From Clytia hemisphaerica (Eukaryota > Cnidaria > Hydrozoa > Leptothecata > Clytiidae): a stretch of DNA of 64,000 bases. A program made the translations under genes and the position numbers. The stretch is taken from contig CACVBU010000194.1 of assembly GCA_902728285.1 (NCBI GenBank), forward strand, positions 434,001 through 498,000, in the 5' to 3' direction. A model generated the notes under the pieces. The model had not been told where the DNA came from. It saw only the letters and a list, made by a program, of their open reading frames with translations, and searched no databases. Of the stretch, positions 39,001 to 51,560 are shown in pieces (position 1 is the stretch's first letter; each line of letters starts with the position of its first letter).

Positions 39001-39718
39001 TGATCATTGAGTGTTTTTAAGATTTCTATCCACAATTTTCTGAAGATTTTTTGTGTTAAAAGGCACTAATGCTTTTTGAGCGGTCGCGACGATATGCAAA
39101 ATAATTGCATTACAGATGATTCTTGTCACCTGAACAAACCTTTGCTCAGAGTGCATCTTGTTGATGATTTTAACACAGCTCGACTGCCTATATTGAGAGC
39201 ACATTTTTCAGATGGTTAAAGATATGCCAAGAAGCGACCGACCAAATCACATTTTGGGGCTGTAAATGACACGAACACAAGTTGTTGGTGACCCAGGCCT
39301 TAGTCTTAGTAAGGCTTAAGAAATAAATTGAGGGTCCCTTTAAAGGATTGATATTAAAGTTGCAATCAGAAGGTTTTCTTTAGAGAACTGAAGTCCCATC
39401 TGAAAAAGCCCCCTTCAGTTACACAAAATATAAAAGGTAAATCAAATTGTATACATACTCTTGACTGATTAACTACATTGGCGATGACAACAAGTTTTCC
39501 ATCGTATTTTCCTCCATTGACAAGTGTCACACGTCCGGCTTCTACAAACTTGGTGAAACCCTAGAATAATTTTAAACAAATTCTTCATATCAGGTACAAC
39601 AGTTTCCAAAAAAAATTTGTCAATGAAAATGTCTCCACAGATTTCAAAGATTATCATATGACATAAAGTAATAAAGCGAAATGATACAAGGATATGAAAT
39701 AGAGGATTCACTAACCAT
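30023..39718 (-). CDS. RPL14: 60S ribosomal protein L14 (eL14)
   Basis: Four minus-strand exons give 134 codons with every junction in phase 0. Exon 1 holds only the ATG (39718-39716, followed by GTTAGT). The others are 39459-39560, 33540-33788 and 30023-30070. The protein begins MGFTKFVEAGRV, continues GGKYDGKLVVIANVVNQSR, and has the eL14 block KGKWGATAYAKKLALREAK followed by NDFDRYK. It ends in a lysine-rich VKTLKKK tail. eL14 is a large-subunit protein with an N-terminal SH3-like (KOW-type) fold. The single-ATG first exon is also found in vertebrate RPL14. The stop codon overlaps an AATAAA signal (30022-30027), giving a very short 3' UTR. A TCTTTTT tract about 30 bp before the ATG could be the 5' TOP start. 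Introns 2 (5.7 kb) and 3 (3.5 kb) are unusually long for a ribosomal protein gene and are full of repeats. Confidence 0.95.
30938..31880. repeat. about 323-bp tandem repeat, three units, in RPL14 intron 3
   Basis: The marker GTAAGGAGGCTTCCAGCAGA starts at 31094, 31419 and 31741 (spacing 325 and 322). The marker CTCCGAAGGTGTCCTAAGG precedes each copy. The units differ by small indels. No open frame is shared. Confidence 0.85.
31998..33335. mobile_element. outer inverted-repeat element in RPL14 intron 3
   Basis: The left end (AACCCTATTATTATCAGG, then TTTTCCACCAGCCTTGC at about 32060) is matched in reverse at the right end (GTGGAAAACACC, then a loosely matching TAGGGTT end near 33330). The left end resembles 24329-24420, so it belongs to a dispersed family. 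It hosts the inner element at 32489-33128. Confidence 0.6.
32489..33128. mobile_element. 640-bp nested TIR element in RPL14 intron 3
   Basis: Perfect 25-bp inverted ends starting CAACGGATTAGAATAGG (32489-32513, 33104-33128) are flanked by the direct repeat gctggat (32482-32488 and 33129-33135). Non-coding. Confidence 0.82.
34395..35550. repeat. right copy of the dispersed element, inverted, in RPL14 intron 2
   Basis: Reverse-complement counterpart of 25990-28440, without the foldback insertion. It ends near GGCCCAGCGC at about 34403 and carries three or four units of about 180 bp (35035-35530) marked by CATAATTATTT and TTCTGGATCTGTC. Confidence 0.7.
35869..36101. mobile_element. foldback MITE in RPL14 intron 2
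   Basis: Almost the whole 233 bp is palindromic. AACTTGCATCAGTG and GCTAACATGCATAGCCC on the left are matched on the right by GGGCTATGCATG and CACTGATGCAAGTT. Inner arms carry ACCTGGCTGGTCATTAAAAT and its reverse. Non-coding. Confidence 0.8.
36354..37030. mobile_element. 677-bp foldback element with arms of about 270 bp in RPL14 intron 2
   Basis: TAGTCGCGCGGCTGAGGTCG at the left end is matched in reverse at 37010-37030. The arms stay complementary through GATATTATCGTGCAAGTAAC, CCAGGCCTTG-type and ATGATAGAGCTC segments to a short loop near 36660-36760. In the RPL14 pre-mRNA this would form a very long hairpin. Confidence 0.88.
37031..39458. other. remainder of RPL14 intron 2, repeats only
   Basis: No exon was seen. 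A stretch at 38615-38720 repeats sequences also found near 24515-24580 and 28845 (for example CTCCGAACAGAAACAGCC), showing another dispersed repeat. Confidence 0.5.
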
Positions 39719-39950
39719 GCTGACCTTCAGGAGTCAGTGATTAAAAAGAATGTTCATGCGTTTCTATACTTTCTTTACGAGACCGAAACTTTTTGAGCAC
39801 CCGGCTGAGAAAACTTTTAACTTAAAAACCGGGGGTCAAACTATCATATTTCTAGTCATTTTGAACCCCGGATTGTAGACTTTTTATATAGAGAAGAAAT
39901 AAATTCAGGGGGTACCGCTCCAAAGAGAAAATCACCTTCCATTTTGAAAG
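39719..39950. promoter_or_regulatory. shared divergent promoter of RPL14 and the UEV gene
   Basis: Only 232 bp separate the two start codons on opposite strands, so both transcription starts must lie here unless more 5' exons exist. No TATA box is obvious. A pyrimidine tract on the minus strand near 39747-39754 is a candidate RPL14 start. Confidence 0.65.
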
Positions 39951-42900
39951 ATGGCGGCGCCGGTCACAGGTAAGCTTCAATTTTCAATTTCAATTTCAAT
40001 ATCTTTTTATAACAGTTAAAAATGAGCTAAAAGATACAATTCCATGAATAAAAATATCCTATAAGAGGATTTCAAAGCTATTCACAGTAAAAATAACCTA
40101 TTATGGAATATAGGTTACAAGGAAAAACATAATATATACGTTATTTTACAGTTTACTATTAAAAACAAAATATAAACAGGGAAGAAGGACTATATAGATT
40201 GTCCCATGAAACAACTAAGAGAAAAAAAGCATTTCACCAATAAAATGTGAATTTAGAAATACTATATGTTATGTGGATAAAAAGCTCCACAAGGTTCAAC
40301 AACCACAAGGTGTCAATCAAAATTATATATAAATCAAATGTCTATATAAATCAAAAATGTCTAGAAATCCCTAGAAATATAAGAGATTATTTACTCATTT
40401 TTCAAATCTTTCTTCAAATGAGTAGAGAAAGCTGTAGAAGAGTACTCAGCTAATTTATAACAATTCCTATGGTTCCAGAACTGAGGCCCATGGAACATTA
40501 GCGGACAGAGAGCTTGGTCAAAATGAATAGTACCAACATTGTTTTTAGAATTTTTCCTAGCGATCATATTGCCAGTTTGAGATCTTTGGAAGAGACAAAT
40601 CAATGAAGATGGAAGATGATTGTTTAGGAATTTATGTATGAGTTTACATGATTCAAGCTCATATAGTTGATCTATATTAAGTGGGTTAAAGATGATCTCA
40701 TCCTCCATAGGAGGACAGACCTTGTTAATATAATTTTTACATTTAAGTATAGATTCATTAATTCTACCCAAGCCATTGGTTACAGGGGAACCCCATGAAG
40801 TTATACCGTATGTCAGATGTGAGTTCACTAAGGCATAAAAAAGAGATATCATATTCTTTCTAGGAAGAAACCAGCCAACTTTGTGTAGAATACCTATATT
40901 CTGCTTAATTCTTGTGTGCAGTCTCTTGAGATGTTCTCTCCAGCTCAGTTTATGATCAATGATTACTCCAAGGTATTTAGCTTCATTGACACGGTTCAGA
41001 GTCTGACCTGAAATAGAAATGTTGAAATTAGTTTGTTTGTGCTCACTGAAGATCATATAGTTGGATTTAGAGATATTTAGAGTAAGTTGATTAGCTCCTA
41101 GCCAGTCTGAAATCTTGCCAACCTCAACATTAATAAGATTTTGAAGAGCTTCAGGGTTTTTATGACTCATAAAAAGACACGTATCGTCAGCAAACAACGT
41201 CTGTGAGAATGATGAATTCAATGGCAGGTCATTAATATAAATCAAGAAAAGAAGGGGACCAAGCACTGAACCTTGGGGGACCCCGTGAGACATGGGTAAG
41301 GGTGTTGAATTGGCGTCGTTGCAGTAAACGCTTTGTATTCTGTTTGCAAGATAACTTCGAAACCATGATAGAACAGGACCCCTTATTCCAATTTTTTCGA
41401 TTTTTTTTAGCAGTATTGCATGATTAACTGTATCAAAGGCTTTTGCCAGATCGAGGAAGATTGCACAACCAGTCTCTTTGTTTTTTTTGCATTTGTAGAT
41501 AAAATTTGTGAGATGTAGGATTGCACAAGAGGTAGACTTACCTTTCTGGAACCCATATTGACCATCAAATAAAATTTTGTTCTTGTCTAGAAATTCAGTA
41601 ATTCTCTCATGGACAATTTTCTCAAAGATCTTATCGAATAATGGAAGGACTGATATCGGTCTGTAGTTTTTTATATCCGTCTTATTCCCACTTTTGAAAA
41701 GAGGTGTAACTTTTGCATGTTTCAGAAGTCCCGGGAAGACACCTGTGGACAGAGATTTGTTGATTAGTATTGCAAGTGGATTGGAAATTAGCTTAGCAAA
41801 TTTTTTTTTACAGATTCCACTTTTTGAGGTCCAACTATTAAAGCCATGTATTCAACGATTCTTTATCTCGACTATAGAAAGCCTCCAAATCTTGGACTGC
41901 ATTCCTTTTACTTGTTTTGTCAATGAAGTCCATCCCCAATAAATGTCATTTTCAATCGAAATGGCATGGGCAGTTCCAGAAAAAATCCATAACACCCCTG
42001 TGGTGTGGACGACAGAGATTTTTCGATTTTTTTTTCACTTGAACATCCTTAAAAAATAAAAAAAGAACTCTAAGGTAAAATCCATGTCGCCCACAGGGGG
42101 CAGCAGACTATAACTGGAACTGCCCAATGTGACACAGCAAATCTCAAGTCTCTGAAACATACAGTAGGGAATATGTTAATGCCCCCACCAGACCAAAAAG
42201 GGCCCAACGAATAGGATAGGATTTTGAACGCGAATAATCTTTGACAAACAGCTGAAATAAACACAAATATCAAGTGTTACAATCACTAACATAAAATAAC
42301 CTAAGCTAAGCAAATATATACAGGCAGTCAGTGTGGTAGACGTGCCAGAAAATCCGAACAAAATTTCAAAAACGCCTTAGTGAGAAATTTAGAAATCCAA
42401 AAAAATAGGCAAGAAATAGGTAGGCAGAGAATGAAGGCTAAGGCGGCAATCACAAATATCTTCATTTCGCGTCCTCGTTGGATTTAAAAAGTGAGTCGGT
42501 CAGTCGGCCGGTCGGTAGTAAAAATTTTTGGGTTTTCTTTAAGTTGGTCTGCGAGGCGGTAAAAGGTAAAAGGGCGTTAACTGAGGCGGCAGAAGGCCCA
42601 ATCGCGTGTATGTTTTGCATGGTTTCAGATTATGAAATTTAAACACTGTGACCTTTGACACATAATGGCACGTGTAATGATAAACAAAGTTAAAATGCTG
42701 CGAATGCGCTAGAAATCGCTCACAAAAATTGGCAAAAATAAAATTTTTGAGCAAAGGAAACGTCATCAAAACAAAAAGTCCAAAGAATTTACCGACTCTC
42801 CGACTCAATTTTACTCAATTTTATGGAGACGGTCGGGCGACGCAAAACGAAGATATTTGTGATTGCCGCCTAAGTTATATTATAATTATAATATACTATA

Positions 42901-45900
42901 TAACAATTATAGTGATTGTTATAGGGAGGCTATATACAAAACCGAAATCCAAAAATTTCTTACTAAAATCACTGTCTAAAAAGCACTAGATGTTACCACC
43001 CAACACATCATATTATTTGGATATCTTCTCTAGGGGTATCCTTCAAATTTCTTCAGCAAGCGGCGGTGGGAAACAGTATCGAAGGCTAGTAAAATCCAAA
43101 TACTTCAAGGGAAGAAATTTTGGTGGGAATTTGATTTGGCGGATGAATTGAAAAATCAAATTTTGCGGGAATTTTATTTGGCGGATGAAGGACATTTTAG
43201 CCATTAATAAGAAAAAACCTGTTTTAAGGCCTGAAATAGCACACATTTGGGGAATAAATACAATAATTTAAATTTGGCGGGAATTTAATTTGGCGGAAGG
43301 TTTGAAAATTTAAATTTGGTGGGAACTTACTTTGGCGGATTTTGACCAAATTTCTCCCCTATGTGTTCACCTTTCTTGACACATTCTCTTTAATTGATCA
43401 TATCTTTAGAACAACAAATTTTTATATATCAAAAGTATATATTTTCTGAAAGCCAATAATATTCTCTTTCTAATGGTAAAAGTTTCAGCTGAATTTAAAA
43501 AACTGGGCAGGATATAATTATGATCTTAAGAATTTTGACCTTACCTACTTCAAAGAAGTTAAAGTCACCCATAGCTTTTGAATTTTGAAAAAATAATTTC
43601 GATACTATGTTCCCAATAGATTGAACTAAAAAAGTGTCTTGGGATTTTTTTTGGGATTGACTTCAACTCTTTAAATCCTAAGTTCTGTAAAAATATCGAT
43701 AAAAAAGTAAATTTAAATGTGATTTTTTCAGTTATCTGTAAATTGAGGAAAAACAACTCGGTTAGAAATAAAATCCTAAGACACTTTTTAAGTTTGATCT
43801 TTTGGGAATCTCATAAAAAAAGAATGAAGTCGATATCTAAATGCTATGGGTGACTTTAACTTCGTTAAAAGTAGTATGGTGTGGTAAAATTTCGTTTTTT
43901 TCTACATCAATTTGAAATTTTTAACGAGATGATTGCTGTTTATTCGAGTAATCAGTGAAATGTGTCAAAAATATTACTATTCAATAGAGGTGAGAATAAA
44001 CATCAGCTGAATTCTCTCTTTTGTCTTTGATGTTTCCGAAAGAGACAATTATTTGAGTAAATAATCCATCATAAGACGAGCTTTGTTTTGAAATTTAAAT
44101 GGTTATAACTCCGGATTAAAAAAAGATTTTAAGATCGCGATTTTACCAAAATGAAATCCAGTAACTTTTCTTCCACTTTGACTGAAAAAAAAATTTTTGA
44201 CAAAAAATCGGAAAAAAGGTGTACACATACCTTAAGGTATATATTGTATCAACTACCGTGAGTGGTACTAAATCCGACAGCCCTGCCTAAATCCAACCCC
44301 CCAAATAACTGCTATGAAAAAAAATTCTATGTTTACAAACATTCCCTCTTCAAGTTGAACAATAAACTATTGGAAGAAATCTAGAAACAAAACATCTAAC
44401 AAGATGACTATAATGTCAAGATGTCAATTAATGTGATCAAAAAAGTGCGAGTTGTAAAAATAATTACCTCTATTATTCTGAATCTGTTGCTTGTGTTTAA
44501 AACGTTAACAATTTTGTAATAAAAAATTATGTTTTGTATAAGAAGCAATTATTGTTATTTGAACCATTTAGTTAAGTGTATCAAACCTTTCAGTTTAGTT
44601 GACACTTTGGTATCTTCATTGCGTCACAGCGAAAGATTTGTTTTCATTTTGTATCTTTGAAAGACCCCATTGGATTTAGGCAGGGCTGTCGGATTTAGGA
44701 CCACTCACGGTACTTTACCATTAGCAATGCATTCGCAACACTTATTCAAGTAGTTCAGGAGTTGATTGGTGACTGATGAAGCCACATTGTTTATTTTTAC
44801 AATAGCTTTTGATCTTGCAGATGATTCATGATAGGCTTCCTTAGAAATGATTCCATCAATTTACAGACAACAAAGGTCAGGCTGACTTGTCTATAGTTAA
44901 TTGCTAGAAATAAAAATGCAATGCTAAATTTTGAAGCAAAATAAAAAAAGCAAAGCAAAATTTTGAAGCAAAATAAAAGAATTGAAAGGGCTTTTCAAAC
45001 CAATTTTGACTTTTGTGATCTTATTAAGTTTTGGGGCATTGTACTGTAAAATTTGGAATGATGGAAATGTATGCTTGTAATAATGGAAAGGGCAGTCTAG
45101 ATCAAACTTCTATATCAGGATTAGAAACTTGGCTAATGTTACCTCTTTTCTCTTTCCCTTTGCGACAATACAATGCTGACAAATTGACACGACATATTGA
45201 CATTTATGTAATTGGTGTAATCCCTGTCATGAAGTTTATATTGAAATATGCAACAAAAATGAAAGTGGTCTCTTCTACTGATGGCTTTCCGGCACTCCTT
45301 CACAGACTGTTTATCAAATTTCCACCAATGAGATTTCCGCATTTCACACAGCCCTCTTTTTTGGCACTTGTGCCCTCTCAGTGCCTTGCACAAAGGGCAG
45401 CTATAAAATCTCTCACCCTTCATATTTGTTTCAGTCCATGATCCTAAGGCTTAGGTTTTTTCTCATCTTCAATTCTCTGAAGAAAGCGGGAATGCAATGC
45501 AAGAGTTAGATTGTCAACAAAGTGCCATAAAATCATTGAATAAAAGAAGAACTTCAAATCTTAAATATTTTCATTTTGAAGAATTGGTGCAAAAAAAGTG
45601 AAACATGGAAAAGTTTCATTTTTTATTGGTTTAATCGAAAAAGGGGATTTGGAAAACTTTTTTTTATGTTTGGTTTTTTGCACAAGCCCCTGTAACTATA
45701 GGCGAGCCTCCCGTTGCTGAGATATTGGCTTGAAATCGAAACTGAAACCACTGAAAATGAAAGTAAAATGGGCCCGTACTCAAAATCTTGATATATGAGT
45801 TTAAGGGAGGGAGAAATAGTAGGCTTTATCATTTGAGCATAACATCTTCTTTATCTTAATTGAACGTATCTAAAAGCCTAATCTCTTTACAGTACAGTAG

Positions 45901-48102
45901 TACAGAAGAACCCTGGTTTAATAGAGACTCCAGAGTATATCCTTGCTGCATTTGAAGGGATTCTGTTCAAAGGAACAACTTTCCCTGAGGAAATACAGGA
46001 AAATGGGTTTGTTTACCTCCCTAGGACAAACACTAGAGAGCAACAAAATATGTATGCAAAAGTTTTTGAAATTACAGGAAAAGTGTATTTTTTATGTTCA
46101 GAAATTTCAAAGACATTACCAAGGAAGTAGGCTAAATTTCTTTGAGATCACGTATCAAATATCTATACTGAAAACTATGCCTTGATCTTTCTAGTTTGAA
46201 AGGTCATTCGGTCAGAAAAATCTAATTGGACTCAAAGACTTTTATAGGATAAATTGACTCTGAAAAACTGTTAAAAATGTTGGTGAAACTTTAAAGTATG
46301 ATCGGTCAAACTTTACTGAATTTGTTGAATTAGTAGAACAGTTTGTGTAATGAATTTTGTGGTTTTCTAAATCATGTTATTTGTCTATTATTTCATCTGT
46401 TTGATTTTAATTTGGATTAATCACTATCAAAACAATAAATTAGTTTTGTCTTTATTTTGTTTTTCAGTTCCAAGGAATTTCCGCCTTTTGGAGGAATTAG
46501 AAGAAGGACAGAAAGGAGGTGATGGCACTGTTAGTTGGGGTCTGGAAAATGATGATGACATGGAGTTAGTTCGATGGACTGGTATGATCCTTGGCCCTCC
46601 AAGAGTGAGTACACACGCGGGCACTAGGCTTTCCTTTTAAAACATTAAAAAACTGCGCGCAATCTTAAATTTCAATGGCAGGGAAGGGCTAATTCCAGAG
46701 TAATTGCCTTGGACACAACAATTGCCCCTAATTGTAACGTTTACAACAATTGAGATTTTTTATAAAGAAGAAATATATTTCTATTAGAAAAGAGGGGAGC
46801 AGTTGTCTTGGGTAGGGGACTATACCCCTTCAAAATCGTTGACTTTCACATCTTTTCATTCATCATTAAAATATTTATATTTGTAAGTTACGAACCTTGA
46901 ATTTTATCCATTTTTACAACAGACAGTATTCGAAAACAGAATTTACAACTTGTCACTGGTGTGTGGCCAGAAATACCCCAACGAAGTACCTACTGTGAGA
47001 TTCACTACACGTGTAAACATGAGTTGTGTGGATAGCGCTGGAAAGGTTAGTATTTTGAAATCGAACTCCGAGGTCTTTCCTTTTTTTTGGTTTTGGAGCC
47101 ATTGAAAAGGAAAATAGTTTGTAGTTAACACTTTAAGGACCGGACAGCCCTTAAATATAAAGTTCACTTAGCATACTTTCCTCACAATGCAATTGGACTT
47201 GACCGAACATGATGACAATGTATTGATTGTTGTTCCATTTTTCTAGGTTGAAGCCAAATTAGTGGGGGTTCTGGCCAAATGGCAAAGGACGTATACCATT
47301 AAAACTGTTCTCACAGAGTTGAGGAGGTGAGAGCATTTTGTTTAATCTCAAAAGATTGGTAACTCTTTGATACCTTATAAACTTGAAAGTATTCCTCCCA
47401 AGACAAGCACATTCCAGCTCTTTGCTTTTTGATTTTCTTTCACTATTTTTAAAGGTTACTTTTTCCACCCTATTTTTTATAACAAATTAAGAAATTTGTT
47501 GAATATAAGAACTAAAGTCGAAGAACATGAACTTTTGTATAATTGTGCTATGATCTTCATTTTTATATCATAAAAACTTTTAAATCTTAGAACGTTGTCA
47601 TAAATGCTTAAAAATAATAAATATTCCAAGAATAATGCATTTTTAAAGGGCTCTTTTTGTTGTTTTTGATGGTTTTGGAAGTCAACCAGTGATAAGCTTT
47701 AGGCTATATCTTTCGATAGATAAAAAAATCACTCGTGTGAAAATTATAAATATAGCTCTGTTATTGAAGAAGTTGATTTTTTCTTCTTCACTTTCAATCT
47801 TAATTTTCCGACATTTTTTGATTTTTTTTGTTTTTGATAATACACCACTCTTGAATATCTCTCTAACAAGCACTAAAACATTATTCAATTCGAATTCTCT
47901 ATCAAAAGTTACGGACTTTTTTCGTCTCCGCTGCAGATTATATTGAGACAGACTTCAGAACCATAATGGAATTTGAATGGTTTAAATTTCATGGGCTATA
48001 TAAATAGTTTGCTGTTTAGTCTATTTTATTTTCTTACTCAGGATTATGACCGCAAAGGAGAATTGTAAATTATCCCAACCACCAGAGGGATCTTCATATT
48101 AG
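39951..48102 (+). CDS. UBE2V: ubiquitin-conjugating enzyme E2 variant (UEV1/MMS2 type)
   Basis: Five + strand exons join in frame to 140 codons: 39951-39969, 46468-46604, 46923-47045, 47247-47326, 48042-48102. The protein starts [20 protein letters not shown] and continues [46 protein letters not shown]. It ends with a [11 protein letters not shown] tail like other UEVs. UEVs have the E2 fold but no catalytic cysteine. With UBC13 they make K63-linked ubiquitin chains in DNA-damage tolerance and NF-kB-type signalling. The usual HPN and active-site Cys are absent, as expected. The length of 139 aa matches the family (about 145). The 6.5-kb first intron holds a retrotransposon and two MITEs. A possible AATAAA signal is at 48674-48679. 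Confidence 0.95.
40391..41812 (-). mobile_element. non-LTR retrotransposon reverse transcriptase, 5'-truncated, in UEV intron 1
   Basis: One uninterrupted minus-strand frame of about 470 codons runs from 41812 to the stop at 40391. It contains [65 protein letters not shown], the catalytic LFADDTCLF, and a thumb region with [13 protein letters not shown] and [10 protein letters not shown]. It encodes most of an RT of the jockey/CR1 group and lacks the endonuclease, so it is a 5'-truncated copy. The absence of stops implies a recent insertion. It is antisense to the host UEV gene, as is common for elements tolerated in introns. Confidence 0.92.
42442..42870. mobile_element. 429-bp MITE with TAA target duplication
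   Basis: The ends GGCGGCAATCACAAATATCT (42442) and the reverse at 42849-42870 are flanked by TAA on both sides (42439-42441, 42871-42873). The 3-bp duplication suggests PIF/Harbinger mobilisation. It lies in UEV intron 1. Confidence 0.82.
44256..44710. mobile_element. 455-bp MITE with TA target duplication
   Basis: About 40-bp inverted ends starting CCGTGAGTGGT, with inner parts AAATCCGACAGCCCTGCC (left) and GGCAGGGCTGTCGGATTT (right), are flanked by TA (44254-44255, 44711-44712). Consistent with Tc1/mariner mobilisation. It lies in UEV intron 1. Confidence 0.85.
45080..45815. repeat. left copy of a dispersed repeat, inverted relative to 52330-52990
   Basis: Shares with the right copy, in reverse, CCCCTGTAACTATAGGCGAG-type, GCAAGGCACTGAGAGG-type and TTGTTGACAATCTAACTC-type segments. 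Its minus strand (45423-45139) encodes a 94-aa frame with [17 protein letters not shown] and RKSHWWKF that is partly kept in the other copy. It is not recognised as a known transposase. Confidence 0.7.
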
Positions 48103-51100
48103 AGCGAAGCTGGGCTTCACCATTACAATTTCTTATAAAGACTCACTTTGTAGATGATAATTCGAGCGTTGGGTGAAACTGTTAGGAGATGCATGGGGAT
48201 AGAGCCCTGCGTTTTACCGGACACGGACATTCTCCTTTGGAAAACAACGTACGAACATTACTGTAAAAGGAATGGAATTGAAATTTCAGAAAAAACCTTC
48301 GTATTTGCAATTTTCTTTAGAATTTTATTTTTAAATCAATTTAGATTCTACTGTTTTTTTTCTAGCCTTTTTTTCTATTGACTTTTCCATATTATAATTC
48401 CGTGCTTTTCTTAGTTAAATTATGTGCTGATTTTGGCCAATTGTCAATACTTGATGAGTACACTTAATTTCTTTTATTCTTTAATTAGAAATTACATCAA
48501 GTAAATCATGAACATTTGATTCACCGAATAGACTCGTCAACGTAACTCAAAATTACTGAAACAGAATGGCTTCAAATTTGGAGAAGTAAACTTTAAATAT
48601 AGGGTAAATTGAAATCATCAGTATTTAGCATATAAAGTTATCATTATTGTGTTTGTGTATAGTTCATTGTCACAATAAATTAATGACAATACAATTATTC
48701 CATTTTAAAGTCCTTCAAATACTTTGGTGAACAAACTTTCACGAACAGAAATTTTGCTTAAATGAATTGCAAAATATCTTCAACTCCTTTCGCCGAAATT
48801 AATGTTGTAAACTTCCCAATTTAATTTAGGCTTCTGATCATCCTCTAGCAAAAAAAGTTTCAGGTCTGCGAATCAGACTACCTTGGTCGTGGAACTTTCT
48901 AAGCTTTAGTATGTTCCCAGTTTCCGTTAATAATGTCTCACTTTAGCTGTTTTCTTGCAATCTTTTATTTTGACTTTTTATCTAGCAATGTCAGAATATT
49001 TATCAAACAAATCTTGTGTAGCGAAAACTAGAGAAAATGAAAAAACTAGAGTAAAAACTTAAGTTTTGAGAATTTTTCGACCCACCCCGCCTTATTCCAA
49101 ACTCCCCGTTTATTAGGAACCCGAGAGTATATTAAAAGCTCTTTTAACCCGAGCAACAAAAAATTTTCGATAACGTTTGAAATCTTTATTCATTTTCAAA
49201 AAACGACGATGTCATCAATGAGGCCGAAATTTTCACCAAAGATGGCCATTCATATTTAGTACACACTTTCAAAATTTCAAGTTTGACAATAGGACCCCCC
49301 TCTAATATTTTTTTCGCTTTATTCTTTTTTGCTCAAATTTTGTGAGACAACTCCGTGTGACATGTATTTTTGGGGAAAAATGGCGAAATTCTTCAAATTA
49401 AATTCGCAAAGCATACAGTAGTTTACGACACAATAAACTTGTTTTGAATCATGAAACATCCTTGGGGAAATTTTAGTTTGTGTTTTTTTTATTTTTCACT
49501 AAGAAATTTTATGACACTGACTTACCGTACTTACTTCTGGCCTTTTTCGCGTGCCGTACTTTACCTGCAACGTCGATGCCCATAACAATCCAAACGATCC
49601 CTTAACAATCAAAAGCGCCAGAATTGCAAAAAAGGGGCTTTATTTTTATAAGTTATGTCTAGCTCCCCATATATATACATATTTCGTTATACTTATAGAA
49701 ATTGTTAGCCGCTCATTGCTTTGTTTATATCTATATATTTATAACTGTTTTGACTACTTCCTAACAAGAAATATATTTTATTTTAGAAAAAAAAAAAAAA
49801 AAAAAAAAAAAAAGGGGCTTTGCCGCAGCAATATCCGAGTTTTTCCGATTTTAACGCTATGCTTTTGATTATTAAAAGTTAAGAATAAGAGACCGTTTTG
49901 TGAAAAAGACCAGAAGGGATAGACTAGCGTGAGTATCACAGCTCGAATAAACTGATAAATATCGAAGGGATAGACCGTAATCTTTTTCGGGCTATGGGCT
50001 ATTTATTTTGCCGGAACATCTAGGGTTGTCACGTTACCAACACAAATGGACGTAAATAAAGAAGGTTGCTACGATTATTTTGACCCCCGTGTTGATCGTG
50101 AAATAGTGCGAAATTTTCTTTGTGTGACATGTTTTTAACGGGGGTAAAGAATTTTGATCACATGTCAAAACATTCGAAACGAAATGGTAGATGAGCAGCG
50201 GTAGAAAAAAGATCAACTGCTGGGATTGAGGAGATGAGAATAGGCTGAAGATCATTCATCCTCCTGCCTAATGAGATGAACTATTTTTCAACCTTCCAGC
50301 TTGAGATTTCCCTTCAATCGAAGAATTTGTGATGCAAGTATAAAGTTTTTTAATCATTTCAATTTTTCATCAACAGGGAATGCGCCCATGAAGCTTGAAA
50401 CCATCATGGTAGCATCTTTTTCATTTCTGTAATTTTTACGTAGAATTTGCAAGATTAGGCTTCATTTTCTTAATGCAAATACAATACTAGACCTAGAACT
50501 AGAATCTACATGCTCGTTTTTGGATTATGATGTCGGTTTATAATGACATAGGTTTGAAGATGTGATTTATATAGCAAATTTTCGCTTGGGATAGAAGTTA
50601 CTACGTGCACACAATATAGCAAAACTGCTTCGCTCATAAATTCGCTTCGCAAAAATCTTCAATAATGCCAAAGCAAAGTCGCAAAAATGAAAAAAAAAAC
50701 TATGCGTGTTTTAATCCCTATTGGGCCACAATCACAAAAACTTGCATTTATAGCTAGTAAGGTATATACCATCAACCAGTTAGCCACACTAGCGTCCCGC
50801 CAAAATGCGTATCAAAGATTAATGCTGCGAAAGCGCTATATCGTTTACTTGACTCTCAAGCAAAAAAATGCACCGCAAAACTTCTAAAGGAAAAAATGAA
50901 AAAATAACCCGGTGCTTTTTAATGAAATTAACATTTTCAAAAACTTTGAGAAATTGCCTAAAATTTGAGCCATAGATGAAAAAAATTGAGCCAAGCCAAC
51001 CTTGAAAACTAATTTGAAGATCAACTTACCAAGAAAAAGATCTACGGGGGAGGCGGAACCCACCTAGATCCGCGCACTGCCGGATAAGCTATCTCCCGGA

Positions 51101-51560
51101 AATTTTGCCGGACCTCAAACAATGACCCATTTACATGTGCATAATTGTTTTATCTTTAGCGTATAAACAAGGCCTTAAAAATTGAAGCGCTGTCTCGGGA
51201 ATTGAATGACAAATTTTGGTTGGTTGATTTTTGCTGCTGCACGTTTTATTTTGTTTCCAACTTTCAAGTTTTAATTAATATTGTCTTGCGAACTTGATTC
51301 AGGTAACTCTCATCCTTGTTGTTGAAATGTATCCTGTAGATGACTGATGTTGTTTTTTCTGAAAGCTAGATTTCCTAGTGTGACTAACTGTCAACTGCTC
51401 TAACTTGGGACGATTGGTCAAAACATGGGACTGGTTGATATCTGGCCTGTATGTTCACTTACTGTTAAATCTCTTAAAATTGACAACAATTTTTTTTGAT
51501 AACTCCACCAGGTTTATCAATCATACTTCTTCGTTCCTCTTAGAGTGCACAGACACTCCC
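48103..51560. other. region downstream of the UEV gene, no gene seen
   Basis: AT-rich sequence with a 27-base A run at 49787-49813. The A run is followed by GGGGCTTT, which also occurs at 49633. This may be a short duplication around an inserted poly(A) tract. Frames at 49551, 50687 and 51405 are unsupported. Confidence 0.4.

Noticed and set aside
45031..45441. 136-aa + strand frame
   Set aside because: Lies on the opposite strand of the motif conserved between the two inverted repeat copies, so it is more likely a shadow.
49551..49868. 105-aa frame ending in a lysine run
   Set aside because: The lysines are a 27-base A run; there is no ATG-context or homology support.
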